A stretch of 64,000 nt of DNA, from positions 1 through 64,000 of the forward strand of contig JAAMPI010000069.1 of NCBI GenBank assembly GCA_013054445.1, given 5' to 3'. This document shows, in pieces, positions 1-13,700 of this stretch. A model generated the notes under the pieces. That model did no database searches. It saw nothing but the letters and a program-made list of their open reading frames with translations, and was not told the DNA's origin. Made by a program: the position numbers and the translations under genes. Source of the DNA: Cudoniella acicularis (Eukaryota; Ascomycota; Leotiomycetes; Helotiales; Helotiaceae). Every line of letters starts with the position of its first letter. The first letter of the stretch is position 1.

Positions 1-1986
1 CCGCCGCTGACTCTCAGCCAGTGAAATAATTCAGCTGCCCAGCGATTTCCCAGCGGCCAGGGTTGCGCGGTGCCCTGTGCCCACTATTGGCCGCGGGGAG
101 AAGTCGAGGACCGTTTGGTGGGACCTGAGCTCCTTTCAGGAAAGCTTCAGGAGCTCGCTGACCCCTGGCCGAACTCCTCACAGCTGTCCTGATGCTGATG
201 GCTCAGCGAGAGACATGGCCGTGATGGCTTGACCTAGGCTACGCAATGATTCGCTCCCAGAGCCACAGCCCTGCCGCTGCAAACACCAGCGACCAGCGCC
301 TTCGAGCAGTCCGAAACTGCACCAAAATATTTTTTGCTGCTTCCTCCCCTCGGCGTTTCTTTGCTTGTGCGAGGGCGTCATGTTCCAAACATCTCAACGC
401 TGCCCAAATTCTGCTCGTCAGAGAATTGATCGACAGCTACATTCCTCTGCGACAGCGCGCGTCGGAAGTCAACAGAGCTCAGGAGATCCGATTGTGATCT
501 CCTCTCTAGGGCCTCCACGTCACGTCTGCGAATCCATCGCTCGCCGCTCGGAGGCCTCCCTCCACCCAGGCGAGTTGCGGGTCCCACGATGGACTGTTGT
601 GACTGCTAGAATCCCAGGCACTATAAAGGTTGATGTAGAGCCCGCGTCTTGATGCTATATCAGGAGCACAACGTGGAGAAGCTCATCGGATCTTGACGTG
701 CCAATCGTAAGTAGCTTGCTCCTTGTCAAGCCGGCCTGCCATGGGACGAAAACTCTCTTCAACTTCGACGGACACCCTCGATCTCGAGTTCCTCCATGCT
801 AGGCAATAATTTCCAGCTTTGCTACAAGTCACAATGAACATCCTATTCTGGCATTAGAGTCACGCCGATGCTGCGCCTTTGGAATCTTCGGAACCCAGAT
901 TCTTACCCTGCACAACACTAATGGCACAGACTAGACGCCACGCCGCCACAGGGCCATCAGCTCAACGCCCCACCCGAGCACCCTGAAATAGACACCCGAG
1001 ACACCCTCATCAGCGGAAATAAATTGCCTATTTTCTTCAGATATGCAAGTCCACGTGAATTGCGACCACGTGAATTGCGACCACGTGATCGCTTCTTTTC
1101 GGGAATCTCCCACTTGCGGAGTACTGTCGATAAGATATCAAACTTTTTCGAGTACAATATAGGAGACAGTGGTGGGAGCGGAGAGGAAGCTTCTTGCAAA
1201 AGTTGCTGCGTGCAGAGCGGACAGCGTCTGATGTGGGTGGCCGTGACCAAAAGATAAAAGGGGGAAGATGGCCATGGCAGCCGACAGTGAGGTTGGTCGA
1301 CGGAATTGATATACTCTATTCCTCATATGCGGTGGTGTTGCAGGCCGATTTTGGTGAAAAAACCCAACTTGGCTCTTCTTGTGGGCTTTCTATAAAAGGA
1401 AGGAGAGAGGTTTGCTCTCCAAGTTTCTGGTAATCAATCACCCGATGACTGGCTGGTTAGGCAAAAACTCAAAGTGGCGTCGGGGGCCGACTTGCCCAAT
1501 TCTCCATCTCCAAGAGTCCCAGATTTCCTCTCAAGACAATGGGGGAAAATGCCTTGCGTCGTTGCCTTTCACTGCGCTGTCTTGGCCAAACTCTTTTTCT
1601 CCTTCAGCCTATGCCGAGATAGATGCTTCGAGAGGTTGTTGAAGACACTGCTGCCTGCGGCCGGTGTCTGAACCATCCGTCTTATTTTTTTTGATTGGCC
1701 AGCCCGTATACGCGTATAGACGCATATCTTTTTCTTGTTTGACCACAACGACACAACTTTACTAGCACCATCTGTCCTCAAAATCAGTGAAAGAGTCGAG
1801 TCATCCCTTTGGACGTCGTGGATCGGCTCCAACTTGTGTACATTTCAAGTTTATAATTCCTGTCTCGTACTTGCTTTTCTTCAGCCGTGCTCGATTGCGT
1901 TAGCGACATTCACTCCAAAAGAGATATATTGAGACGACGCGGGTTTTTACACAGCTAAGCAACGGACATTCTCCAACATCTCTTTG
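1..1986. other. Non-coding upstream region
   Basis: I see no convincing gene here. Open frames are short, overlap each other on both strands and lack family resemblance or good splice structure. The right part is probably the promoter and 5' leader of the ABC transporter starting at 1987. The one structured element is the CACGTG triplet described separately. A gene could lie just left of the window and end here, but I cannot support one. Confidence 0.6.
1051..1090. promoter_or_regulatory. Three tandem CACGTG boxes
   Basis: A 15-bp unit (CCACGTGAATTGCGA) occurs twice back to back and is followed by a third partial copy, CCACGTGATC. This puts palindromic CACGTG cores at 1052, 1067 and 1082, exactly 15 bp apart. 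CACGTG is the E-box bound by fungal bHLH regulators (Pho4-, Cbf1- and SREBP-like families). The spacing is about 1.5 helical turns. The site lies about 0.9 kb upstream of the ABC transporter start; control of that gene is inference. Confidence 0.5.
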
Positions 1987-4900
1987 ATGGAGAACCTTTC
2001 GGGAGAGTCGAAGGATGTCGGTGGGATAGGGGCGGCTCCCCTGGTGGTTGAGACCCAGGAGACCCATTCAGATGCAGAAAAGACGACTCCTTCCGCTGTT
2101 GATGAGATGCATCCGAGGCCGCCAGACGAGGATGCGACTTCCAAACCTCCAGGAGACTTGGCTCAGCAGGAGGATAAAGCGACGGATTATTCAAGCAAGG
2201 CGAAGAACAAAACCACTTTCACCGACTACTTTGTCTGTTATCCCTTTACAGATTGAGAATCGCCACTAATGAAGAGCACGTGTAGAGGGTCTTTACATAT
2301 TCTACCCCTCTTGATCGCGTTCTACTCGTAGTTGCATCTTTTGCGGAAATTGGTACCGGTGCAGTATGATTGAATCATGATATTAAAGAATGAAAATCTG
2401 CTAACTTCCCATAGACTCTGCCACTGATGAACGTTGTCTTTGGTGAGAAGTCAGTATATACACTCGTAGCTTACCACTAACAAAACTTGCTTTAGGTCAC
2501 CTTATTGGCAACTTCAGCAACTATTTCATTCCAGGCTCTACCGTCACACAGGAGCAGTTCATGCACAGTCTTACCCAACAGACGTAAGCATCCTTTTCAC
2601 CTTCTTGTCCGGGCCATCGAGTGGTTGAATTGTCTTTCCACCCACATCTCTGGCTACAATCTTCTTTCATTCTGAATCGCCTCCCTAGATTTGTTTAGTA
2701 AATGATGACTAGTACTGATCCAATCCCCGTAGATTGTATATTATCTATTTGTTTGCTGCTCGATGGGTTCTGAGTTATTTCTCTATGTTCTCTTTTCGAG
2801 TGATAGGCATTCGAATGTCTGCCAAAATTCGACATGCGTATCTACAGGCACTATTCGCTCTTCCTATTGCTGTTATCGACACCCTGCCTAGCGGACAAGC
2901 ATCAAACACAATCACTACTACTGCCAATGTTTTGCAGATTGGAATTTCCGAGAAGCTGGGGAACTTCATTCAGTTCAGCGCGCTGTTAGTCACAGCTGTC
3001 ATTGTCGCATTCACTTCTCAAGCCCTTTTGACTGTCGTCACCGCATCAATCCTCGTTTTCATCGGCCTCGTTTACGGAACCGTCATCCCTATAACCTTGA
3101 AGATGACGAAGGAAGTTGAGCATGCCGATGAGAAAGCGGCGTCGATTGCTGGCGAAGTTCTTGGTTCCGTTCGCATGATTATTGCCTGTGGAGCCGAATT
3201 GCGAATTGCGAAGAAGTATTCCGGATGGATTGAAGAGTCTCGGAAAAGAGGACTCAAAATGGGCCCTATCACCGGGATTCAATGGGCACCATTATTTTTC
3301 GCTATTTACGGTACCATGGCTCTCTGCTTTTGGTTTGGCTTCAAGCTATATCTTGAACATCGTATCGACAATGTTGGGACGATTGTTATTGTTTTGATGT
3401 CTGTCATGATGACTACTTTTGCCATCTGTAAGTTTTATTCTATTACTTTAATAAAATACAGTTCGCTGACAGGCCCTAGCGCAAACCGCGGCCCCCATTA
3501 TTGCTATCGGAAAAGCTGCAAGTGCTGCAACCGATTTCTTTGCTGTTATCGATGCACCCAAGCCAAATACAACGGGTTTAAAAGAGCCAGATGTTTCGGC
3601 GCGTGACGATATTGCTCTCCAGTCCGTCACATTTGCCTACCCAAGCCGGCCACATATTAAAGTTCTGGATGATCTGAGCATGAATTTTGAGGCAGGAAAG
3701 ATCACTGCCATAGTTGGGGCCTCTGGGTCTGGCAAAAGCACTATCGTTGGCCTTCTTGAACGATGGTACGATCTTGACAATGATAGGCTCTTCAAGCTCC
3801 CAGAGACTGCTATGAAGGACGAGAAGGCAAAGAAGGAGGAAAAGGAAAAGAAGCCTGAGGAACCAAAAGACGAAGAGCCGCCAGTCTCCCTTGGTGGGAA
3901 AATTCTTGTTGGGGGAAAGAATTTGGACGAAGTCGAGTTGAAATGGTGGAGGTCGCAGATTGGACTTGTTCAACAGGAGCCCTTCATATTTAACGATACT
4001 ATTTACAGAAACGTTGAATATGGCCTAATTGGATCTCAGTGGGAGAATGATGATGCTGAATCGAAGAGGAAACTTGTGGAAGAAGCATGCAAAGAGGCGT
4101 TCGCAGATGAGTTTATTCAAAGACTTCCTTTAGTGAGTAGAATCTTGCTAAATCCCCAATGTCATGCTGACTTGTCTATAGCGTTATGAGACCCAAGTCG
4201 GTGATGCTGGGATCAAACTTTCGGGAGGCCAAAGACAGAGACTGGCAATTGCTCGAAGTATCATCAAGAGACCTAAGATATTAATTCTTGACGAGGCAAC
4301 AAGTTCAATAGATGTACGTGGGGAGAGGCTTGTCCAACAAGCTTTGGACCGAGTGTCGGAAGGTAGAACGACTATCACAATTGCTCATAGGCTATCCACG
4401 ATTAAGAAGGCGGACAAGATTGTGGTATTGCGAAAGGTTAGTCGTATTTAACGTCTCTTGAGTTGTTTCATAACTTGACCTATATCCTAAATTTCCGGGA
4501 TTTTGATTAGCAACTTACTGACAATACTATCCGTAGGGCAAAGTTATTGAAGAAGGCACACATGAAAGCTTGCTTGCTGATGAAGATGGGGCTTATTGGG
4601 CACTGGTAAATGCTCAGAAGCTTTCTATGGGTGAAACTTTCGCGGACGAGTCAGACCTACTTGAGAGTTCAAAGCTTGAACACGTTCTAGAACGAGAGAT
4701 GAGCACCGCCAGTAATCCTATCGAAGCAGAGGTTGTCTGGAAAGACAAGGGTTTCTTTGCAAGTTTTGGACTTCTTATGGTTGAACAGACACAACATTGG
4801 TTTTGGTACTCTCTTTTGTTCATCGGATGCGCAGGTGCTGGAGGTATGTCATCAACTCCATTCCCGTCCCCCCTCCTCCAAGATTGAGAGCCGGTTACAT

Positions 4901-6915
4901 TACTGGCACTGATCTCACCAAACGAGTCCTAACTCATGGCCATTGCAATTTCTAACATTCTGAAGCCGGAAATCCTATTCAGTCGTACTTTTTTGCCCAG
5001 CTTTTGAATGTTGTCACGCTCGTGGGAGATGCACTTTCTAGTGCCAGTCGCCACTGGGCTCTGATGTTCTTTATCTTGGCAATCGGGGTAGGAGCTGCAT
5101 ATTTTGTTCTCGGATGGTCTTCAAACGCTATATCCGTAGTAAGTTTAGCACCTCGTAGACTTGAAATTTTGCTGACATCTTATAGAACATTGCCTGCACG
5201 TACCGCCAACAGTACTTTGAAAGTATATTGGCAAAACCAATTTCATTTTTCGACGAGGAAGAAAATTCGAGTGGCACGTTAACGGCGCGTGTTGCCAACG
5301 ATCCGACCCAACTGCAGCAACTTCTTGGCATAAACATGGCAATGGTTTATATTGCAATACTCAGTCTTTTGGGCTGTATCATTATTGGCTTCGTTTTTGG
5401 CTGGAAGTAAGTCAACTCATGAACTCAATATTTTCCTTCAATCAATCGAAGCCTCCGGAGGCATCAAAACTTTACTAACACCATTATTAAGGTTGACACT
5501 CCTAACGGTATTTGTCTCAATGCCCATCATAATGTCATGTGGCTACTTCCGTCTTCGTTACGAAATTCAGTTCGAAAAGATGAATAACGCAGTCTTCGCT
5601 GAAAGCTCTAAATTTGCAGCCGAATCCATAGGAGCTTTCCGAACAGTTACTTCATTGACGCTGGAAGATATGATTTCTAAACGATACGAAACATTGTTGC
5701 AAGATCACGTCGATAAAGCCTTTACCAAGGCAAGATGGACAACCCTAGTATTTTCCTTGAGTGACAGCATGTCTTTGCTTTGTATGGCTTTGACTTTCTG
5801 GTATGGTGTAAGTATTACTGAACTCAAACATCTTAAGAAGACTCCATTCAGAAAAAGGCTAATCTTCGCAGGGAAAACTTCTCTCTATTCACGAGTATCA
5901 GGCCGTTCAGTTCTTCGTGGTCTACATTGCCGTTGTCAATGGTGCCGAAGGTGCGGGCAGTTTACTGAGCTTTGGGCCCAACATGGCACAGGCTTCGGCA
6001 GCGGCGAACCGCATCCTAAGCTTCCGAGCACCTAAAAAGGAAGAGTCAAAGGCGACACTTGAGTTCCCAGATGCCGAAGGGGGCGTGAAGATTGAACTGC
6101 GAGATTTATGGTTCAAATATCCAACTCGAGATATCCCTATCTTCCAGGGTTTGAGCTTGACCGTGAGTTTACTCAACTGTGATCAGCGAAATTTGCTAAC
6201 ATTACCAAGATCGAAAAGGGACAGTTCGCTGCTCTTGTCGGCCCCTCCGGCTGCGGAAAAACAAGCATAGTTTCACTCCTCGAACGATTCTACACGGTCC
6301 AAAAGGGCAAGATCTTGTGCAACGGCAGCAACATTGCCGAACTCGACACTGTAGAGTACCGTAAAGCCATCTCGCTCGTAGCTCAAGAGCCGACTCTTTT
6401 TCAAGGCACCATTAAAGAAAATATCCTCCTTGGTGTTGATGAATCTACACCGGTTGACAAATTGCATCAAGCTTGTCGAGATGCTGAAATCCACGATTTT
6501 ATCATGTCACTCCCGGAAGCTTACAATACCGATGTGGGAACAAGAGGTATTGCATTAAGTGGTGGACAAAAGCAGAGAATTGCGATTGCAAGGGCCTTAA
6601 TTCGTGATCCTAAAATCCTGCTGCTGGATGAGGCGACATCCAGTCTCGACTCTGAAAGTGAGAAGTTGGTACAGGCCGCTTTTGAGCGAGCAAGCAAAGG
6701 CAGAACGATGGTCGTTGTTGCGCATCGCCTAGCAACCGTACAAAATGCAGATGTCATCTTCGTACTGGGTGAGGGGAGGGTACTTGAGGTTGGAGACCAC
6801 CAAACCCTGTTGAAGCAAAGAGGAGTGTATTATCAAATGGTATGTTTCTTGATTGAATTTGTGGGATGATTACTAACGACAGCTATAGTGTCAATCTCAG
6901 GCACTTGATAGGTAA
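1987..6915 (+). CDS. Full-length ABCB (MDR/P-glycoprotein type) ABC transporter
   Basis: Predicted ATP-driven membrane exporter, TMD-NBD-TMD-NBD, 1,335 aa. By-eye model with 14 exons: 1987-2232, 2286-2363, 2415-2442, 2496-2583, 2733-3427, 3480-4132, 4182-4436, 4537-4843, 4966-5138, 5186-5406, 5492-5807, 5872-6162, 6210-6839, 6889-6915; the sum is divisible by three. NBD1 has Walker [10 protein letters not shown] (about aa 458), LSGGQRQ (about 609) and Walker [10 protein letters not shown] (about 630). NBD2 has GPSGCGKTS (about 1127), LSGGQKQR (about 1233) and ILLLDEATS (about 1253). Both nucleotide sites look intact. NBD1 carries a Lys/Glu-rich insertion of about 40 residues soon after Walker A, near 3800-3890. 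Intron 1 has a weak donor (gtctgt), chosen because it joins TFTDYF to RVFTYS in frame. The substrate cannot be read from sequence; drug, lipid or metabolite export are all possible. No biosynthetic cluster flanks it. Confidence 0.93.
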
Positions 6916-7721
6916 ACTCAAGGTTTTAAGGTGATGTATATATAGGATGCAAGCCAAATTCGCTCTCGACACATGTTGGCAACTCCACTTCTTGATGTAA
7001 CATTCTCAACTTGATAGTTTTTTCTAATAGAGCGCTCATGCCGCATAAATGCAACTTGATTGGATGTCTCACACTACTTTTACATTGGGTTGCTCTGTTA
7101 TCTTGACAAGTCACCCAGTCACTGCGACAAGGGTCGTGGCTTCCAATGAAAGTTACTTTCACGTTTATACCCACCTAATATGGACACATACTTTTTGTGC
7201 AACACCCTGATTCTCGATGAGTCGTCGATGGATTACATCCAAACCTCTTACCGCTCCTCCTGCAGACGCAGATGCAAGAAGAAAATATGCAAATGTAACA
7301 TGAATCATGATATTAAACACACGTGACGTAGTATCGAAGCAAAGATCCCAGTGCACATCATTCGAGCTTGCCCGCCGACTTGGCGTCAACAAAACCCAAC
7401 AACAAACGAGACCAGCAATCCATTGCCATCTTTCTCGCAACCTGACTTCATGCCTCTCAGCGCGCTTTCTCGCATATCGTATCAAAGTGAAGTAGCCGTA
7501 CACATGATCTGAAGCCAGTGGCGAAATTGCCTGCCAAGACTTTAAAATCTCACCCCAGCCGCATCTTTACTAGGCGCTCCACCAATTCGCACTCTCGGCA
7601 CCGCCAAAATAACAAGCTTGGGGTTGCTCGCCATCGCATCGTACCGAACCGCTCATGGGCATAGCCAAAACAACAAATGCACCGGCGATAGAGTAAACAA
7701 CCACTAGTACTCACCATCATC
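6916..7721. other. Intergenic, ABC transporter to giant gene
   Basis: Transporter 3' region and promoter of the giant gene. No gene, RNA or repeat stands out. One CACGTG box lies near 7321. Confidence 0.55.
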
Positions 7722-10700
7722 ATGATGGCCGACCATGCGCGTCGACGGCATCGCTCGCCCGAGAGCTCGAGCTCGAGAAATACGAAAGGGAGGAAGGAAT
7801 CGCGACGCTCGCAGCCAGAGATCTATTATGAACCACAACCACAACCACAACCACAACCCCAACCGCGAATGCGCCCCCCGCCGATGAATCAACCACCACC
7901 TGAGGTATACTTGTCGAGTAGTAATAGCTCGGCCAGCAGCTTCGAACTTATCGATATTTCGCGCACATTCCCTGCGAACCGAGGGGGGATAAAAGCATTC
8001 TTTACGGCGCCATCCGAGCATCGTCGCCGTTTGAGGAGACGCAGTAGCAACAAACGCTTATTCAAATTTGGTAACTCGTCAAGCTCATCGGTAAATAGTG
8101 ATTTGGCATATGGAACCGGATATTTGAAGCGACCAAAGAGGAGTGTAAGGTCTAGGAGGGGAAAGGAGATTGACCGGGAGAGACACTCAGAGCGAACGAG
8201 AGGAAGTGACAGAGAGAGATATTCGGATAGGGAACGCGAGAGAGCCAGAGGGAGTGATAGGGAGAGATATAGTGGATCCGAACGAAGGGGTAATACGAAT
8301 GCGGAGATTCTGGCTGTAGGCGCGGGTCTTGCCAAACTCGCGCGCGATCAGAATAAGGCCGATTTGAAGGCGGCCAGGAATGGGAAGAGACCAGAGGTGG
8401 TTGCTATGAAGGAGACATACCACTACGATAATGCCACATCTCGTGGTCTTGGACCTTCGAGGATATCACATGGGTCCGATACTTTTGATGAAGATGGCTG
8501 GGAATCTGCCTCTGATGCCGAATCGGAAAATAGTGTGGATTCAAGACTGGCGTTTGGAGGCGATTCTGCTATTTGGGGTAAGACGAGGCATCGTCCATTA
8601 TCTCAGAAGAACACAGTTGTCGACCCTCAACTTTTTGGCCCAGACAACTCTCTTCATGGCCATGTGGATGAGCCTGTTGGATTTGGTAAAGTAACATGGA
8701 GCTCCACCGAAGACTTTGGCCAACATGATCGCACTCCATCAGTTGCCATCGGACCAGGTGATAGTTTCAGCGCCTCTCAATCTCAGGCATCACTTCAACA
8801 AGTCTACCCGCAACAAACTAGTGATCCGTCTAGATTTGACGCTGTCAGAAGCTCTGTCGTGTCTGGATCAGAGCCGGTTTACAGAGCCAGGCCCGACCCT
8901 GTTCCCATACAGCAGCCACAACCTTTTACGCCTGTTTCTCAAAGTGTCTTCGAGCCTTCGTACTCCGCGCCCTCCGAGTCTCCTGGTATCTTGAAGAAAA
9001 CCCAGTCCTCTTCTAGTAGTCGAGGCACTTCAGTTGCTCAAGCCGCATTAGTGGGTGCTGTTGGGGTAGTGGGTATGACGATTGCATCAAGCCGAAAAGA
9101 CGAGCGATCAGACAAGCGTCGAGATAGGGATGAGGAACGTGAACGTGAAGAAGAGCGACTGAGACGCCGAGACCACGAGAAGAAGGAGAGCAAAGAAGAG
9201 CGGCGGCGAGATAAGCGCGGTAGCCCTGACCGTGATGAGCGCCGAGAGAAACATCGGGATAGAGAGAGAAAAAGACGAATCCCGAAATTCATCGGATGAA
9301 AAGCGGAAAGAGAAAAAGCGTGAAAAGAGACGAGAAGAGGCACGCGACGAGCCACGAGGTGAAAGGCGTGAGGAACGCAGAGAGGGCCGCCGTAGTGAGC
9401 GTTCAGAAGCTGCCCCTCGTACGGAGCCTCGTTATGAAGATAGGAGACCTAAGAGTGAGGCTGCTGTCACGACTGTCTCAGCTGTTGACGCTTTCGCGAC
9501 GCCTACTTATCCGACGCCTACAGTTGAATCTTCACAAGGACATCGCCGGACTGACTCTGTGCCTAAAGTTGTCACTGTGGAAAGGGAGCCAGACTTCACA
9601 CGCAAGAGAAGCTCATCAATCAAAGACCAGCCGTCAAGTTCCAAAGTCGATTATCGCAAGGATTACTCTGAGTACGATGACAGAGAGACCCGATATCGAG
9701 AGGAGTATCGCGACCAGGGTCTACGTGATGCTGAAGTCATATCCAAGGAGACTGAACATTCCACGACTTCAAATGCTGCTGCCGCCATTAGTGGCGCAGT
9801 TGCAGTTGTGACAGCTCAAAGTATTCGTGAATCGAAGTCTGAGAAGCGACGAGCTGAGAGACGCAACGGGCGTACTTCTGACTATGAAGATCGTGATCAT
9901 GATCGTGATTATGACTACAGCTCACGTGGGCGAGAACCTGTCAAGGAGGAAAAAAGAGATCCTGTTCAAGAAGAAGCTGATCGAGCATATCGCGAAATTG
10001 TGATGGCCCGAAAGATCGCCTCGCAAATTCGGTCACGATCCAATTCTCCTGATGGCTCAGTAGTAGATAAGTATGAACACCGGGATGAAGAGGAAGAGGT
10101 GCCTGAAATTGTCACACCCCCAGAGATGGAGCACAAAAAGAAGAAAAGCCCGTATGATGCACCCAATGCGGATTTCGAACCTGACTATATCCTCAACCAT
10201 CCAAAGGATCTACGAAATTTCAGCCTCCCTGCAATTAGCTATGATCGTTCAAATCCAGCAATCGGATTCCTGAAGCGAGATCCCGATGCAGAACAGCCAC
10301 GACCGCTCCTTAACTTAGTCCGTCCTACTCCAGTGCCATCCCCTATCCCCGAGAACCAGATTTCTCGCTCAGAGTCTAGACGAGTGGGTCCTTCTCAGTG
10401 TGAGTCTGGTAGATCCGAGTCCGCTCGGTCAGAGCCTACCCGATCCTCTAAATCTCAAGATCGAGAGGAACCACCTCGTTCATCTGCATCCGATGTTGTC
10501 ATTGGATCGAGAGGAAATGTAGTGGCATCTCCTTCACCTTCTACAATCTCTAAAGCAGTTACATGGGGTGAGAATGAGACCAAGCACTTTGACGTTGAAA
10601 GCCCATCAGATAATCGTGACGAATACATCTCAAGTGCTGATCTCCGCTCTCACGAAAGCCCCCCCGAATCTAAGCCAGAACCTAAGTCATCTGGGAGTAG

Positions 10701-13700
10701 AGGATGGGGTGCAATCGTAGCTGGCGTTGTTGGGGTTGGCGTAGGCGCAGCTGCAGCAAGTTCTATCGACTCGTCCGAGAAGTCAAAGAGTAAGGACGAG
10801 TCTTACGAGTATCGTGGAGTAGTTGTTGAGCCCGAAAGTCCGCCATCGCGAAGTCAGAGGAGGAGAAGTCCACCTTCACCAGGTCCGAAGCCTGTTTCTC
10901 AGCCATCACCACCTTCCCATATCCCTGGCGCTTTTGATGATGACTTGGATTTCACAGCAACTGTTGCTGCCGGCTTGCAAGACACTGGCTTCGATCCAAA
11001 TATCGTGATAAATGACCCGTCCTTCCACAGGCGCGATTCTCCTCCAGGCTCGAATGAACTTGGCGGCTACCGTGCTCCATTTGCTGAGACCGTCTCCGAC
11101 TTAGGTCAGATACCTACGAACCCGTCTGCAGTATCGGGATCTTCCCATGGCTTCATCATGGGTGAGGTAGACGCGACTCCACGGGATTGGCGTAGCGCGT
11201 CTCCTGATATCGATGAGACACCTACCAAGCCCAGCAAGAAAGAGCAGAAGAAGCGTGAAAAGGCTGCAAAGAGGCAGAGCGTCGATGTCGATATCGTTGA
11301 AGCGACTCCCGCGCCCCAGGAGGATATTCCCGAGCCAGAGTCCTATTTCGAACCCAAATTGAGTAAAAAGGAACAGAAGAAACGCGAAAAGGAGGCAAAA
11401 CGACAAAGTAGCCTGGCCGAGGACATCACGCCTATTGTTGAGCAAACTGTTGCCCGAGAGCTCGTCGATGAGCCAGAGGAGTACTTCGAGCCCACCAAGA
11501 AATCTAAGAAATCGAAGAGAGAGTCGGCAGCTTTTGATGACGACGTACCCGTCACATCTCCTGATACTCACCGCGAATCACGAACAGTTTCTGTTCCTAT
11601 TAATGCATTCGATGACTTACGAAATGAAGGGGATGACTGGGATGAGCCTAAGAAGTCCAAGAAGAAGTCGAAACGTGACAGCGAACGGTTCGATTCCCCT
11701 ATCAGATCAGCCCCACCCATCGAGATTATAGAGAGGGAGAGATCATCTAGCAGGAAATCCGTGGAGAGATCCGGAGACTATGACCGCGATCCAAGAGAGG
11801 TTTCATTACCACCAAGTACACCTTCAGAAACGAGCCAGGATCGAGATTATGAGGATTCGAGGAGATCGAGGAAATCTTCTACCAGGGACAGTAGTATTTT
11901 CGACGCCAGAGACCGAGGCGATTCTCGTTCAGTGGTCTCGGAAAGTACATCACGATACGATGACGAGCCTCGAAAGAAGAAGAAATCACGAAGCAGTACC
12001 AAGGATGACTTTGACGATGCAAGATCAGTTGCTTCAGCTCCTGCCGGTGACGAAGAGTCACGAAAGAGCAGAAAGAAAGACAAAGAAAAGGAAAAGGAAA
12101 AGGAGAAGAAGTCTAGTGGTTTCTTTGGAATGTTCAGTTCTAAGTCTGACGTTGGCGCTCGAGAAGAAAGCTCTAAGACATCAAAAGATGATTTTGAAGA
12201 TGTGAAGAAGAAAAAGAAATCCAAGCGCAGCTCCGTACCGGATAGTTCCAGCCTCTACGGGGACATGGGCGCAACTTCTGTCAGTGATCTCTCGCGATCA
12301 GTATCAAATGGCCACTCTTCTCGCAAACATGACGACGACCTAGATAGCGGGGTGCGAAGCGACGGCGAAAGAGAAAGAAGGAAGACCCGATCTAGAGCGG
12401 AAAGTTCATCTTCGAAAAAGGATTCTTTTTTAGGTAATGCCGGCACCCTTGGCGCGGGTGTCGGCCTTGCGGGTGCTGCGGTGGCCATTGCTGCTCAGCA
12501 ACACCAGCAATCAAAAGCCGCTGAAGCCTTTGAAGAGGCAGTGCCGCAAGACCGTCATGAACGACGTGATAGGAGCACTAGGAGGCCTAATGTCTTTGAT
12601 TACGAGATCACAGAGCGAGAAATCAGGCCGTCCATCGATCCTCAGTATGGCGATTTGCTTCCATTACCTCCGAGCGAGCCAGAGTCTCCGGAAATCGAAC
12701 CCCTTGATGATTTGCCGGGGCTACCTGAGAGTCGGCCAACGACTCCAGAAGCTGAACGGCTTGCCAGGGAGAGAGCAAGAAGTTCTGTGCGTAAGAACTT
12801 GCAAGAGACGCCAGTCAAGTCTCCAAGTCAAAGTGCTGTACCGTTGAAATTTATCATGGGTAATAGATCTGTGCCTCCATCGCCAGGATTGCCACGATCA
12901 TCTCCAATGCAATCTCCATCTACTCCGAATGCAGAATCTTTAACATTTCCCAGAAGTCGGGTCAATAGACCTACGTCTTGGGATAGCGCAAAAGAGTATA
13001 GGCCTTTGTATCTCTTGGAGAGCAGTCGCCGCGAATCAAACGTCCATATGGAGCAAGATGAGTTGTTGCCAGCTTTACCTCCAAGCCAGGCGTCGTCTCG
13101 AAGCTCTTCACAATTTGACTTTGAAGACCTTGCGAAGGTGCGAGATCCTGAGCAATTTTCATCGGAGTTGCATGATCGATTGAATGATTCTCTATCTATT
13201 GATATTGAGCGTGCATCTTCGGAGCTCCATGGTGGTCTCCTCGACTCTGAGCAATCGACTCCTAAAGCTGCTGTCTTCCCTCGGGACATTGAGCTTGAAG
13301 AGTTTGAAGATGTTGACAGTAAAGGCATTTCTTCACAACCTAGAAGTCGGAAGGCATCACCTAGGCCTGACGAGTCCGGAAAATCCAGTGATATTGATGC
13401 TATGGCAATTGGTGGAGCAGTTCTTGCGACAACAATCGGTCTTATAGCATCGTCCACTCAAGAGCAGTCTGCTGGGGAGGAATCAGATGAGCTTCTTTTG
13501 TTGAAGCGCCAGCCAGAACCTGTCGAGCCGATGACAAAGGACAGGAGTTCCTATCTTCTCCAATCATCCCCGATATCCAAAAATGACGATGTTGGTTCCG
13601 AAACTCCCACAGACACTTCTCCTAGTCGCCGCAAACCATCTTATATTGAGGCCGATTCCATGCAGAGCATTCAAGAGCGGGACGGTGATGCATTCGGACA

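Noticed and set aside
7889..8335. Minus-strand frame opposite the giant gene
   Set aside because: Antisense shadow of Arg/Ser/Glu-rich coding repeats. The same holds for the many antisense Leu/Phe/Ser frames from 9038 to 24731.
9220..9262. 43-nt intron explaining the first frame break
   Set aside because: It restores frame, but the donor gtagcc is weak and the length below usual fungal minima; a homopolymer surplus explains all four breaks uniformly.
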